Assembly: GCA_016703965.1 (NCBI GenBank)
Contig: JADJBB010000004.1
Coordinates: 505,229-569,228 of the forward strand
Direction: 5' to 3'
Source of the DNA: Acidobacteriota bacterium
GTDB taxonomy: Bacteria; Acidobacteriota; Blastocatellia; Pyrinomonadales; Pyrinomonadaceae
DNA: 64,000 nucleotides
Shown: in pieces, positions 51,989 to 60,433 of the stretch
Layout: each line of letters opens with the position of its first letter
Position numbering within the stretch: the first letter of the stretch is position 1
Translations under genes and position numbers: made by a program
Notes under the pieces: generated by a model
The model's database searches: none
What the model saw: the letters and a program-made list of their open reading frames with translations, nothing else
What the model was told of the DNA's origin: nothing

Positions 51989-53056
51989 ATGAAGAAACTA
52001 CTCACGACCTTCGGAGCAATTTTCGTACTATCGCTCGCAATCTCTGACGCATTCGCCAATCGTCAGGGCTCATTTGGCACTTTTTATTTCTCCGATCAGC
52101 CATTTGTCAGCGGCGGCGGCACCGCTGGGAGCAAAGCATCATTTTCGTCAAGTGAATTTGTCTACGCAAGACTGGTTCTAAAAAGCGGAACGGTGAGGTC
52201 GATATTGAATCCCGCCCCGCCGAGAAAGGTGGAAAAAGGTTCGCCAGTCGATAGTGTCGATGGCTATTCTGTCCCGCTAAACGTTTTTTATATGGCCAAC
52301 GGGGAACAAACAAAACTCAGCTATCGTCCCAATTACGTTGTTCTCAGCGAGAGTGATCTTGACAAGTCGTACCTAGATTTTGACCTGCTGCCCGCTCCCG
52401 ACAAGGCGTCAACCGTGATCTATGACGGTGAGAATAAGCCGGCCCGTATGATCTATGATTTTCTTCTCAAAGCCGACGAAGGAAGTTACAAAATGGGTGT
52501 TCAGATCAGTGCCCGCGGTACGGATTTTCGAGGAGATGAGACGCCATCGTCTTCTTGGGCAAAGATCGGCGGCGAATTTTCATTCACATTTCGCGGTAGT
52601 GATTTCAGGGCAATAAGTGCGAATGGCGAAAGATTGGCCAACGAGTTTGCCGGCCGTGCCGAGCGAGCTAAAAAAGCAAACGAGCCGCTTCCGAAAGAGT
52701 GGGCAATGAAATCTAATCCGGTAGCGGGTGGATTTACCGAGGCCAGCGTAAAGAGCATGTATCTCAATGGATTTTCGGATGGTGGCGGATCAGATCTGAA
52801 TGTCGTAAGATTCTACGCCGCATCGGCGTTATCCGCTTCGTGGTTGATCACCAAAAATGACCTAGGAATCCCGAAATATCGAAAATTTAGTCAGACTTAC
52901 ATCATCTTCTTTCGTAATCTCAAAAGCGGTAACTGTTTCTACGAACCCATCGGGCTTTATCAGAACTACGCGGGCGGCGGAACTTACGGCGAAACACTGA
53001 TCGATCGTGGTTGGGGTTACAAGTCGATGACCTGCGACAAGTTGGGATTAAAATAG
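51989..53056 (+). CDS. Secreted protein of unknown function
   Basis: 355 aa with a Sec signal (LLTTFGAIFVLSLAISDAFA). The mature part begins GSFGTFYFSDQPFVSGGGTAGSKASFSSSEFVYARLVLKSGTV, a beta-rich stretch as in extracellular jelly-roll or Ig-like domains. Later parts read IYDFLLKADEGSYKMGVQISARGTDFRGDETPSSSW and SFTFRGSDFRAISANGERLANEF. The last third carries NGNCFYEPIGLYQNYAGGGTYGETLIDRGW with Cys. No known family comes to mind. It starts 79 bp after the lipoprotein gene, so the two are probably co-transcribed. Confidence 0.75.
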   Translation: MKKLLTTFGAIFVLSLAISDAFANRQGSFGTFYFSDQPFVSGGGTAGSKASFSSSEFVYARLVLKSGTVRSILNPAPPRKVEKGSPVDSVDGYSVPLNVFYMANGEQTKLSYRPNYVVLSESDLDKSYLDFDLLPAPDKASTVIYDGENKPARMIYDFLLKADEGSYKMGVQISARGTDFRGDETPSSSWAKIGGEFSFTFRGSDFRAISANGERLANEFAGRAERAKKANEPLPKEWAMKSNPVAGGFTEASVKSMYLNGFSDGGGSDLNVVRFYAASALSASWLITKNDLGIPKYRKFSQTYIIFFRNLKSGNCFYEPIGLYQNYAGGGTYGETLIDRGWGYKSMTCDKLGLK

Positions 53057-54044
53057 GACAAAATTACGAAAAACTACATCCGCCGGGCTGATAAATCGAG
53101 GATCCGGGGTCAGAAAAATGGGTCATCTATGAAGTTAAGCCATGAGTCAAGCGCACTTCGTCGGTCGCACCGAGTTTTGGTGTGATTCGAAGTCATGTTC
53201 GTTTCGACAATAACCAACCCGCCTCCTTTTATTGTTAGATTTACTTTCAGTTCGCACCGCCGTTTGTGGCGAGTGCCATCATCTATTTGCACAGATTTAA
53301 CTGGCTACATGAAACTAGATCGGCTCATCCCGACGCTTTATCGAGATGGCTGGCCGTGCCATCAGACCTTCAGAGACTGAAGATTTCTCTTCACCTCTCC
53401 TGACCCCTCACAGGCCAACTGCCCCGCCGGTTGCAAACTGTTCGTAGCTGATGTTGTCCGAAGCATGACGTAACAGTTGATGAGCAGTTGCGGCGCGCGA
53501 CTTTTGCTTTCGGGGGCCGCGTCGACGGCGAGTGCCTGTCGCAGTCGGGGGAGCAGATGCCTCGGAGTCCGGCCAGCTGGGAGCCTATTCTCTTCTCGCC
53601 GGAGCTTTTTCCAGCGGGTCCAGTCCGCGGCCTGGGGGGGGGTGGGGGCCCGAGCGTCGAGGGCGTCTTTGCATCTTTGCAGTTGCGCAAAGGCCGCTAC
53701 TCAGTGCCTTCCAGGGCCCGAGTCGTTCTTGTGTCGGACAAGCAGCTCCTGACCCTCGGATCACCTACTTCCTTCGTTTTCAAAGAGCGGTGCCACCTCG
53801 TCTCCAAACTTGCGATAAAACGCCCAAAGACTGCTTGTCGGAGGGGGGGCCCCCCCCCCCCGCCGTCTGCTCGTATGGGTGAAAATCAACCCCGAGGAGC
53901 TGTGATTCCACGGGTCAGTTTCTTGTCAAAACTCTGAGTGTTTTCTAACACTCGACTCCGATGGAATCAACTTCATAACATCAGACCTGCATTATTGCGA
54001 TTCCATGATTTCAGCGACGCTTACATTCCAGTTATGAGCTCCAG
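53057..54044. other. Long stretch without a convincing gene, partly GC-rich
   Basis: 988 bp. It holds the right inverted repeat (53106-53137), then from about 53460 to 53890 a GC-rich part with unusual homopolymers: GGGGGGGTGGGGGCCC near 53634-53650 and a G-run meeting a long C-run near 53840-53862. Open frames of up to 150 codons exist in three frames at once, with no ribosome-binding site, no signal and no family pattern. A small 7-bp hairpin lies at 53936-53953. It may be a decayed element or a misassembly; I cannot assign function. Confidence 0.4.
53106..53137. repeat. Right inverted repeat of the two-gene island
   Basis: GGGGTCAG... through TCATCTATGAAGTTA is the reverse complement of 51181-51216 with a 4-nt net deletion. 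It lies 49 bp after the stop of the secreted-protein gene. Confidence 0.65.
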
Positions 54045-54488
54045 TCAAAAATTCCGACTGTATGAGAGGCCTTTTGTGTTTTCTTTTAGGTAGGCGTTAC
54101 TGCTGGCGTGGCCTTTGCCTAGGGTTTTTAGGGCTTCGGCGGATTGGTCGCGGCTGGCGGTTAGGAGCGAGCGGGTTTTTTGGTCCTGGACTAGGGTTGA
54201 ATTGGCTAGTTCGATGACGCGGTTGGTGATGTCGAATTGGTTGACGTTCTCGCCGGCGGCTTCGAGGTTGCCGCGGAGTTCACTGATCTGGCGGTGATAG
54301 GTTTCGAGGCGTTTGCCGATGGCGGCCCGTTCCGAGACGATGTCCCAGATCTTGAGAAATTTGCCTTCCTGTGCCGCTGCCGTTTCCTGGCGGGCGAGGG
54401 CGAGGAGCTGTTCGAGGTCGCTGCACTGGGCACCGAGCAGTTCGATCAGCGATTCGGAATTGTCCTTGACCTTATCGGATGTCGTCAT
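54045..54488 (-). CDS. FlgN/FliT-like flagellar export chaperone candidate
   Basis: 147 aa, almost fully helical: CSDLEQLLALARQETAAAQEGKFLKIWDIVSERAAIGKRLETYHRQISELRGNLEAA. This is the layout of FlgN/FliT chaperones, which bind the cap and hook-filament junction proteins before export. It follows fliS on the same strand (159-bp gap), where fliT stands in many genomes. Sequence similarity is low, so the assignment depends on context. The C-terminus ends SNAYLKENTKGLSYSRNF. Confidence 0.6.
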   Translation of the reverse strand: MTTSDKVKDNSESLIELLGAQCSDLEQLLALARQETAAAQEGKFLKIWDIVSERAAIGKRLETYHRQISELRGNLEAAGENVNQFDITNRVIELANSTLVQDQKTRSLLTASRDQSAEALKTLGKGHASSNAYLKENTKGLSYSRNF

Positions 54489-54647
54489 AACAGATCTCTC
54501 AGATCAGCGGATAACTGCGTTGTCTCTAACCTCTTTCTTTGAGTTCCTGGCGTTCGTGCTTTGCGCCTTTGCGAGAGACGCGGTGCTAAACGATAATTTC
54601 CCGCAAACTCGCTAAGCTGCAAACCTAAGGCCGCAGAGAAGAATTTT
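54489..54647. other. Spacer between fliS and the FliT-like gene
   Basis: 159 bp without a gene. It contains GTGCTTTGCGCCTTTGCGAGAG, related to short TTTGCG/CTTTGCG repeats; no clear promoter or terminator was found. Confidence 0.3.
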
Positions 54648-55079
54648 TTAACCAACCATTGCAAAACCGCGGCTTTCCCCGGCCGTTCCGGACGGAGGTG
54701 TTACTGAACTTGCTGCATTCACCTGCCAGGCGTCGCGGACCGGAACGAGCAGATCGCCTGCCTTTCGCATCATTTGGGCGTCCGTTTTGGCACTTGCCTT
54801 GAGCACCATCGCTGTAATTGCGCGATACAGGTTATCCAGGTTCACTGCAACATCCTGGCCTTTTTCAAAATCGAGGATCGACTGCAAATACGTCAGGATG
54901 TCGAGAGCCCGTCGCGAATGTTCACCTTTTGCGACCAGATCGCCGGCCTCAATATCGAGAGCCGTTAGATTCAGAAACTTGATAGCACCGTCATAAAGCA
55001 TCACGACCTGACGTATCGGATCGGTTTCGGTGTTTGCCTGCCGGCCGTAACTGGAGATTCCTTTTGGTTGAGCGTACAT
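54648..55079 (-). CDS. fliS: Flagellin export chaperone FliS
   Basis: 143 aa from the ATG at 55079 (an ATG 11 codons earlier lacks the family sequence). YAQPKGISSYGRQANTETDPIRQVVMLYDGAIKFLNLTALDIEAGD matches the FliS start (Y-x-Q-...-E-T-...-L-Y-D-G-A-I) and EHSRRALDILTYLQSILDFEKGQDVAVNLDNLYRAI is the usual core helix. It caps the C-terminus of unexported flagellin. It follows fliD by 70 bp, and the fliC-flaG-fliD-fliS order is typical. Confidence 0.93.
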   Translation of the reverse strand: MYAQPKGISSYGRQANTETDPIRQVVMLYDGAIKFLNLTALDIEAGDLVAKGEHSRRALDILTYLQSILDFEKGQDVAVNLDNLYRAITAMVLKASAKTDAQMMRKAGDLLVPVRDAWQVNAASSVTPPSGTAGESRGFAMVG

Positions 55080-55149
55080 GTTTTTTATCGTTCGGGTGAA
55101 CGTAAGCAACATATCGGCTGATCGCTCGAAACCTTTAGCTCATAGTCAG

Positions 55150-56550
55150 TTACGAATTCTTGTTCGCATTATTTAGCGAGGTAATAATGTTTCCCAGGGC
55201 CGTCCCCTGCCCGTTGAGCTGGCCGATCGCCGCATCGGCTACCGAGAATCGCTTCGTCAGGGTCGCCTTTAGCTGCTGGAGGGCGGCGAGACGGTCTGAG
55301 ATGCGGGCATTCAGCCCGGTGACCGACGATTGATAGCCGGTTATTGCGTTCTGCACGCTGCCGGTAATGCTGTCGCTCAGGCTTTTTGAGACCGTATTGA
55401 ATTTTTCGAATAGCCCTTCCTGGGCGTCTGCCGCACCGAAGAGAAGCGCTTTCACATCGTCAGGATTCGTTTTAAGCTTTTCGTTGAACGTCGCGGAATT
55501 GAGCACGAGGTTACCGTTCTCATCCTTTGTGATCCCAAGATCGGTAAGCGCGGTAAAGGCTCCTCCGTTGTTCAGCGAGAGGCTGCTCGTTGCATCACGA
55601 AGCTGGCGCTGGACGTTTCGCATCGTTGAATCACCCGCCAGAACTCCGGTCGGCCGATCTTTTGAGTCCTTCTTGTATTGGTTGGCGATAGCTTCCTGGA
55701 TGGTATTGTAGGCGGTGATAAAACCGCGGAGCTTATTCTCGATATCCGTCGATTGCGTCACTCCGACGCTTGTCGAACCGGCCTTTTTCAAATTGAGCGT
55801 GACGCCGGCAACGGCATCAGAAACTGTGTTTGTCGAACGCGTTATCGAAAGGCCGTTGATGGTCAGCTGTGCGTCAAGCTTCGCAACGTCCGCATCCGGC
55901 GGATTGAGCGAACGAATATTAAGATCGGTCAGCGTTCCGGTGGCCGTGGTTTCGACCAGCTCGACGCGGCCGACGGCTCCTGTATCTTTTGAGTTGAGAA
56001 CGAGCTGATTGCCTGTGCCGTCGCCGTTCACATCAACGATGCTTGCCGTGACGCCGGCGTTCGCGGCGTTGATCGCATCACGAAGCCCTTCGAGCGTATT
56101 GTTTTGCGAATCGATGGTTATCGCGGTTCCCGTCGCGGCTCCGCCCTTACGCAGCTCAAAAGTTGCGGTCGTCGCACCGCCAGCCAAAACGGCCGTCGTG
56201 GTGGACGAAAATGACCTCGATGCCTGGGCAAGATTTGAGGCGAGGCGGCCGACGGTAACATCAAAACTGCCAATATTTGCCGACGAGTTAGCCGATGCCG
56301 TGATGATCGAGCTATCTGTGCTCGACGCACTGCGGCCATTGCCGAGATCGCGGTTGATCAGAGCTTCGGATGCGGTCGTCAAAGCCGCAAGTGCCGTATT
56401 GAGCTGTTTTAGAGACTCGATACGGCTGTTGTATTCGCTGACCTTGGTCTGCATCTGCGTCACCGGACGTGTCCGCTGATCGAGGATCGCATCTCTGATC
56501 ACGCTGAAATCGATACCGCTGCCGACTCCGCTAAAACTCGTGGTTGCCAT
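55150..56550 (-). CDS. fliD: Flagellar filament cap protein FliD
   Basis: 466 aa. The N-terminal motif FSGVGSGIDFSVIRDAILDQRTRPVTQMQTKVSEYNSRIESLKQLNTALAAL matches the FliD family start, and the C-terminal region VSKSLSDSITGSVQNAITGYQSSVTGLNARISDRLAALQQLKATLTKRFSVADAAIGQLNGQGTALGNIITSL is the coiled end that sits at the filament tip. The central part has repeated beta-rich domains. It lies 36 bp after flaG. Length is normal. Confidence 0.95.
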   Translation of the reverse strand: MATTSFSGVGSGIDFSVIRDAILDQRTRPVTQMQTKVSEYNSRIESLKQLNTALAALTTASEALINRDLGNGRSASSTDSSIITASANSSANIGSFDVTVGRLASNLAQASRSFSSTTTAVLAGGATTATFELRKGGAATGTAITIDSQNNTLEGLRDAINAANAGVTASIVDVNGDGTGNQLVLNSKDTGAVGRVELVETTATGTLTDLNIRSLNPPDADVAKLDAQLTINGLSITRSTNTVSDAVAGVTLNLKKAGSTSVGVTQSTDIENKLRGFITAYNTIQEAIANQYKKDSKDRPTGVLAGDSTMRNVQRQLRDATSSLSLNNGGAFTALTDLGITKDENGNLVLNSATFNEKLKTNPDDVKALLFGAADAQEGLFEKFNTVSKSLSDSITGSVQNAITGYQSSVTGLNARISDRLAALQQLKATLTKRFSVADAAIGQLNGQGTALGNIITSLNNANKNS

Positions 56551-56586
56551 AATCTCGTGCCTAACGCCGCTCGCGGCGGCCTTATC

Positions 56587-56925
56587 TTACTTTTCGACGT
56601 CCAGGAAAACGCCCTGGAGCTTCATGAAATTCGCTGCGAGAGAGAGCGAGACCTCGGTTGGGAACTGACGTATCGCCTCACCCGTCCGCCCGTCGATCAT
56701 CTGGACGACGATGTTATTTGTCGTCTCGTCTTTGCTGAACTTCAGCGAAATATCGTGCTGTGCCAATGCTGTCTGCAGCCTGGCCAACTCCTGAGAATCG
56801 GCCTGCGTCTTCTCGGTTTGGGCTTCTTTGACCTCAACTAAAGCTGCGGCTCTCACGGCCGGATCTTTGACCGCCTCGAGCGGGATGCGTACATCCCCCG
56901 GACTGTTTACGACTAATGTCTGCAT
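56587..56925 (-). CDS. flaG: FlaG-family flagellar protein
   Basis: 112 aa. After a polar N-terminus the FlaG domain is visible: QTALAQHDISLKFSKDETTNNIVVQMIDGRTGEAIRQFPTEVSLSLAANF. FlaG proteins influence filament length in several bacteria. The gene follows the flagellin gene after a terminator and lies directly before fliD (36 bp). GGAGG lies just before the ATG. Confidence 0.85.
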   Translation of the reverse strand: MQTLVVNSPGDVRIPLEAVKDPAVRAAALVEVKEAQTEKTQADSQELARLQTALAQHDISLKFSKDETTNNIVVQMIDGRTGEAIRQFPTEVSLSLAANFMKLQGVFLDVEK

Positions 56926-56955
56926 AGCATGCCTCCTTATGGGCTAAGCTAAAAT

Positions 56956-56997
56956 GTCCGAAGGCGAAGATTCATCACCATATCTTCGCCTTCGGAC
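56956..56997 (-). terminator. Terminator of the flagellin gene
   Basis: A 16-bp perfect stem (GTCCGAAGGCGAAGAT with its complement) with a 10-nt loop is followed on the minus strand by ATTTTAGC. It stands about 65 bp after the fliC stop and before flaG. Confidence 0.8.
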
Positions 56998-57062
56998 TTC
57001 GCATATCTCACCTGCTCAATTAATTAATGGAGCGAAGTGGGAGCTTCGCATCCAAACTTTAA

Positions 57063-58601
57063 TTATCTGAGCAACGAGAGAAGGGCCTGGCTCGACTGGT
57101 TAGCCTGAGCAAGGGCGGCAACGCCGGCCTGCTGAAGGGTGCTCAGTCTGGCCAAGCTGGAAGCCTCGGCAGCGATGTCAGCATCGCGGATCGAAGATTC
57201 AGCAGCCTGGAAGTTAACGATCTGCGTGGAAGCAAGATCGATCGCCTGTTCCAGGTTGTTCTGTCCAGCACCGACTTTACCCTGAACGTCACCAAGTGAT
57301 GCGATAGCAGCCTTGATAGCGGCCAGAGCATCCTGAGCACCAGCTTCACCACCGGTGAGAACACCTGCGGTTGCCGGGGTCGGAGTCTGAAGCGCGTCGA
57401 TGTTGTTGGTACCGTTCGCCAAACCTGCTGTGCTGCCGACCGTCAGGTTGAAAGCGTTCAATGAAACGAATTTGACCTCAGAGCCGTCAGCTTTCGTTCT
57501 GACAGCAAAAACGCCGCCGGCACGCAGACCCGTATCATTGTTAACCGAAGCAACAATGGTATCGGTGTTGACCGCAGAAACTGCAGCAAACGTACTAAAC
57601 GACACATCCTGAGCGTCGTCCGCGAAGCCGATCTGCTCGCCGGTGAAGCTCAGCGACTGAGTAGAGGCAGCCGTACCGGCTGTGATCGCCTGCGTTACGC
57701 TGTTTGCAGCACCGGTGACCGCGACATCGCCAACCGCACTACCGGCACCAGCGATACCGGTCTGGTTAGCACCATCAGCGTCGGACGACGAAACTGCGAA
57801 GAAGGATGCCGACGAGAGTACCAGTTTGCCGTTTGTATCGAGCGAAGCCGTGATACCTGCGCTCTGAGCGTTACCATCGTTGTTAATGGTATCCAGAACG
57901 TTCGACGAGCTCGCACCAGCCGACAGGGCGACCGAGAAGGTCGTCAACTGGCCGCTCGATCCAACCGTCTGGAAGGTAAGCGTCTCAGCGGTCGCGATAC
58001 CGCCGGTGATATCCTGGTTACCCGTTACGCTGCCCGTTCCGGTACCGATGTTCAGATTGTTAAGGTTGAGGCCCGTCTTGTCGACGCGGCTGTTCGAGAG
58101 GTCGATAGCAACGCTGTTGCCGCTTGCGGTTGCGTTAGCACCACCACCGATGAATACGTTGATCGCTTTGTTGAAGCGGCCTTCGTCCGTTCCGGTCGCA
58201 CCGCCGAGGCCGATGTTCTGCGCCTGACGATCGATTTCGTTAAATACCTTGCCAAGCTCAGCCTGCAGGGTGTTGCGGTCACCGTTGAAGGTTCCCGATG
58301 CCGACTGCGAAGCCAAGGATGCGGCACGATCGAGAAGATTCGAGATCGTGTTCAAACCGCCGTCGATGATCTGCAGTGTTGAAAGACCGTCGTTAGCATT
58401 ACGAACGCCCTGTGAGAGCACGGCGCTGTCGCTGCGGAAGGTGTTAGCGATAGCCAAACCGGCAGCGTCATCGCCCGATTTGTTGATGCGAAGACCTGAC
58501 GAAAGACGCTGAAGCGTTTTATTCAGGTTGGTGTTGGTGGTCTGCAGGCGAAATTGTGAACCTGACGACGCGACGTTATTTACGAGTGAAAAATTACCCA
58601 T
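57063..58601 (-). CDS. fliC: Flagellin
   Basis: 512 aa. The N-terminal D0/D1 region (FSLVNNVASSGSQFRLQTTNTNLNKTLQRLSSGLRINKSGDDAAGLAIANTFRSD) and the C-terminal region (AAESSIRDADIAAEASSLARLSTLQQAGVAALAQANQSSQALLSLL) are complete. The centre (residues about 180-410) is a Thr/Ser/Gly-rich, variable, surface-exposed part. A perfect sigma-28 promoter lies about 110 bp upstream, and the leader has two ACGGA sites, the second overlapping the ribosome-binding site. It is probably the main filament protein; only one flagellin is seen here. Confidence 0.96.
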   Translation of the reverse strand: MGNFSLVNNVASSGSQFRLQTTNTNLNKTLQRLSSGLRINKSGDDAAGLAIANTFRSDSAVLSQGVRNANDGLSTLQIIDGGLNTISNLLDRAASLASQSASGTFNGDRNTLQAELGKVFNEIDRQAQNIGLGGATGTDEGRFNKAINVFIGGGANATASGNSVAIDLSNSRVDKTGLNLNNLNIGTGTGSVTGNQDITGGIATAETLTFQTVGSSGQLTTFSVALSAGASSSNVLDTINNDGNAQSAGITASLDTNGKLVLSSASFFAVSSSDADGANQTGIAGAGSAVGDVAVTGAANSVTQAITAGTAASTQSLSFTGEQIGFADDAQDVSFSTFAAVSAVNTDTIVASVNNDTGLRAGGVFAVRTKADGSEVKFVSLNAFNLTVGSTAGLANGTNNIDALQTPTPATAGVLTGGEAGAQDALAAIKAAIASLGDVQGKVGAGQNNLEQAIDLASTQIVNFQAAESSIRDADIAAEASSLARLSTLQQAGVAALAQANQSSQALLSLLR

Positions 58602-58615
58602 TTTAGTTTTGTTCC

Positions 58616-58646
58616 TCCGTGAACATTGGCTGACCGCCGCATCCGT
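58616..58646 (-). promoter_or_regulatory. Two CsrA-type ANGGA sites in the flagellin leader
   Basis: ACGGA occurs at 58642-58646 (inside GC-ACGGAT-GC, which could form a small stem) and at 58616-58620, the second inside the ribosome-binding site ACGGAGG. Known for Bacillus hag mRNA: CsrA binds two such sites and blocks flagellin translation until FliW removes it. csrA and fliW are in this same cluster. Confidence 0.55.
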
Positions 58647-58711
58647 GCTTTGGCCATCTGTTTTTTAATTTAGACTAGGATTGAATCGCCATTTGCGATT
58701 CGCACATAGGC

Positions 58712-58738
58712 TTATCGGAAGAATTTTCTTTTACTTTA
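58712..58738 (-). promoter_or_regulatory. Sigma-28 promoter of the flagellin gene
   Basis: TAAAGTAA, an 11-bp spacer and TCCGATAA on the minus strand match the flagellar sigma-28 consensus. The predicted start near 58705 gives a leader of about 100 nt containing an AATCGC/GCGATT hairpin. Confidence 0.85.
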
Positions 58739-58777
58739 GGGCCTCCTCATAAAATTTTTATCTTTGTTGTTATTTGT

Positions 58778-59431
58778 TTAACGTCCAATTATCACGACGT
58801 CGACCCGTCGATTCTGCGCTCTGCCTTCAGGCGTCGCATTATCTGCCACCGGCTGAAAGCCGCCATATCCGGCGGCCGAGAGCCTTTCGGGCTCGATACC
58901 CTTTTCGGTCAGACGCATCAGGACGGACGCGGCTCTCGCTGTCGAAAGTTCCCAGTTGGATGGATAGCGGGCGTTTGAGATCGGTGTCGAATCGGTATGG
59001 CCCTCGATACGGATTTTTGCCGGTGCTCCCTTCACTGATTCTGCAATGGTCGCGATGACGCTGTCAGCCTGCGTGTCGATCACAGCTTCGCCCGGAGCGA
59101 AAAATCCGGCTTCGGAGAGCGAAATAACGAGTCCGTCCTTGGTCTGCCGCATTTTTGCCTTTTGCAGAAGCACGGGATTTGCCATCAAGGCTTCCTCAAA
59201 CTTCTCACGGTCCGTTTTCTCGGTCGCATTGCCCGGCAGGATGCCATTGCCGCCTGTGCTCATCGTCGACATTCCCTCGACGATCTTGCTCGCACGCTCT
59301 TTATCACTCGCAGCGTACATAACGATAAATAGTGCCAGCAGAAGCGTCACGAGATCGGCGTAGGAAACCAGCCAGCGGTCGCGGTTCCGGTGATCCTGCT
59401 CGTCAAATGTTCTGGAAAATCGTCTTCTCAT
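58778..59431 (-). CDS. Second MotB-like stator protein
   Basis: 217 aa. The N-terminus DRWLVSYADLVTLLLALFIVMYAAS has the single membrane helix with the ion-binding Asp and differs from the other MotB at 37623-38564. The C-terminal OmpA/MotB peptidoglycan domain is complete (GEAVIDTQADSVIATIAESVKGAPAKIRIEGHTDSTPISNARYPSNWELSTARAASVLMRLTEKG). It overlaps its MotA partner by 4 bp. Two stator sets usually serve different ions or loads; which ion is used here cannot be read from the sequence. Confidence 0.9.
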   Translation of the reverse strand: MRRRFSRTFDEQDHRNRDRWLVSYADLVTLLLALFIVMYAASDKERASKIVEGMSTMSTGGNGILPGNATEKTDREKFEEALMANPVLLQKAKMRQTKDGLVISLSEAGFFAPGEAVIDTQADSVIATIAESVKGAPAKIRIEGHTDSTPISNARYPSNWELSTARAASVLMRLTEKGIEPERLSAAGYGGFQPVADNATPEGRAQNRRVDVVIIGR

Positions 59432-60180
59432 TTAGGCAGGTTGAACTGGTTCATGATCGCCTGCGGCGTTTCGTTCGAGACGAGCGAGAGGATGACGGAC
59501 ATCAGTTCCTCGCGGCGGGCCATACGCGATTCGTGGCGTTCGCGAAGCCTGGCAGCAAGCGGAAAGAAGATCAAGTTTGCGAGGCTGAGGCCGTATATCG
59601 TGGCAACGAACGCAGTGGCGATGCCGACGCCAAGCAGTTCAGGCTTATCCAGAACGCGCAGCACGCTGATCAGGCCGAGCACCGCACCGAGAATTCCGAA
59701 CGTCGGAGCAAAGCCGCCGGCGGCATCCATCGTCGCCGAATCGTGGATGCCTTCGTCATATTCCAGAGCGAGGCGGCGTTTGAGCACTTCCTCGATCTGC
59801 TCGCGTTTTACGCGGTCCGCGACGAGGATCAAGCCCTGAGCGACGAGCACGTCACCGCTCGCTTCGGCGTAATCTTCGTAAGCTTTCACGCCGTTTTTAT
59901 TTGCCGAACGCGAGAGCCAGGCAAGCTTGGCGATCTCGATATTGTGATTTTTGTCTTCCTCGTCCCGCAGGCGAAGGTGCCACACGGCCTTGACCGCACT
60001 GGTGATGCCGCGAACCCCGCGGCGAACGATCACCGCACCGAGAGTGCCGCCGCAAACGATAAGTGCCGCGGACGGATGCCACAGCACATCGATATTAAGG
60101 TTCTCGTTCCACGCACCGCCGATGATCGCCGCTGCTCCGACCGCGATGCCGAGCCAGATTGTCCAATCAAATCGCTTCAT
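59428..60180 (-). CDS. Second MotA-like stator protein
   Basis: 250 aa from the ATG at 60180, inside the csrA 3' end, chosen because it begins FDWTIWLGIAVGAAAIIGG, the first membrane helix. Four membrane segments are seen, including GGFAPTFGILGAVLGLISVLRVLDKPELLGVGIATAFVATIYGLSLANLIFFPLAARLR, typical of MotA/PomA-type stator subunits. It is only weakly like the first MotA (38577-39437), so the two are separate lineages. It overlaps csrA by 14 bp and motB2 by 4 bp. Confidence 0.9.
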   Translation of the reverse strand: MKRFDWTIWLGIAVGAAAIIGGAWNENLNIDVLWHPSAALIVCGGTLGAVIVRRGVRGITSAVKAVWHLRLRDEEDKNHNIEIAKLAWLSRSANKNGVKAYEDYAEASGDVLVAQGLILVADRVKREQIEEVLKRRLALEYDEGIHDSATMDAAGGFAPTFGILGAVLGLISVLRVLDKPELLGVGIATAFVATIYGLSLANLIFFPLAARLRERHESRMARREELMSVILSLVSNETPQAIMNQFNLPK

Positions 60181-60427
60181 TGTCTTTATTTTTACGAACC
60201 AGCTCTGAGAGATTGCCGAGCGCAAGATTCTCAAGATCATCCGCCGCGACCTCGGCCGCTCGGTTCGCTTCCTGTATCTCTGCAAAAACTTCGTATCGGT
60301 GCACCGACGTCTCGCCCGGAGCCGATATGCCGAGCCGGACGCCGTCGCCGCTGATCCCGAGAACGTCAACGACGACCTCGTTTCCGATCACGATCTTTTG
60401 GCCGCTGCGGCGGGATAGGACGAGCAT
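60167..60427 (-). CDS. csrA: Carbon storage regulator CsrA
   Basis: 86 aa. The N-terminus LVLSRRSGQKIVIGNEVVVDVLGISGDGVRLGISAPGETSVHRYEVFAEIQEAN matches CsrA closely, including the RRxGQ and VHRxEV motifs; the C-terminal tail is longer than in E. coli (61 aa). It is an RNA-binding dimer that represses translation by covering ANGGA sites. fliW lies 6 bp upstream and motA2 overlaps downstream, so the pair is part of the flagellar cluster. Confidence 0.96.
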   Translation of the reverse strand: MLVLSRRSGQKIVIGNEVVVDVLGISGDGVRLGISAPGETSVHRYEVFAEIQEANRAAEVAADDLENLALGNLSELVRKNKDNEAI

Positions 60428-60433
60428 AAAAAT

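Noticed and set aside
53110..53292. 60-codon minus-strand reading frame
   Set aside because: Its end is formed by the inverted repeat at 53106-53137 and there is no ribosome-binding site or recognisable domain.
53488..53937. Reading frame of 149 codons through the GC-rich segment
   Set aside because: Open in several frames at once because of base composition; no family pattern, no ribosome-binding site, and it runs through G and C homopolymers.
56926..56960. Possible sigma-28 -10 box (GCCCATAA) before flaG
   Set aside because: No -35 element is found at the required distance and the sequence overlaps the ribosome-binding region.
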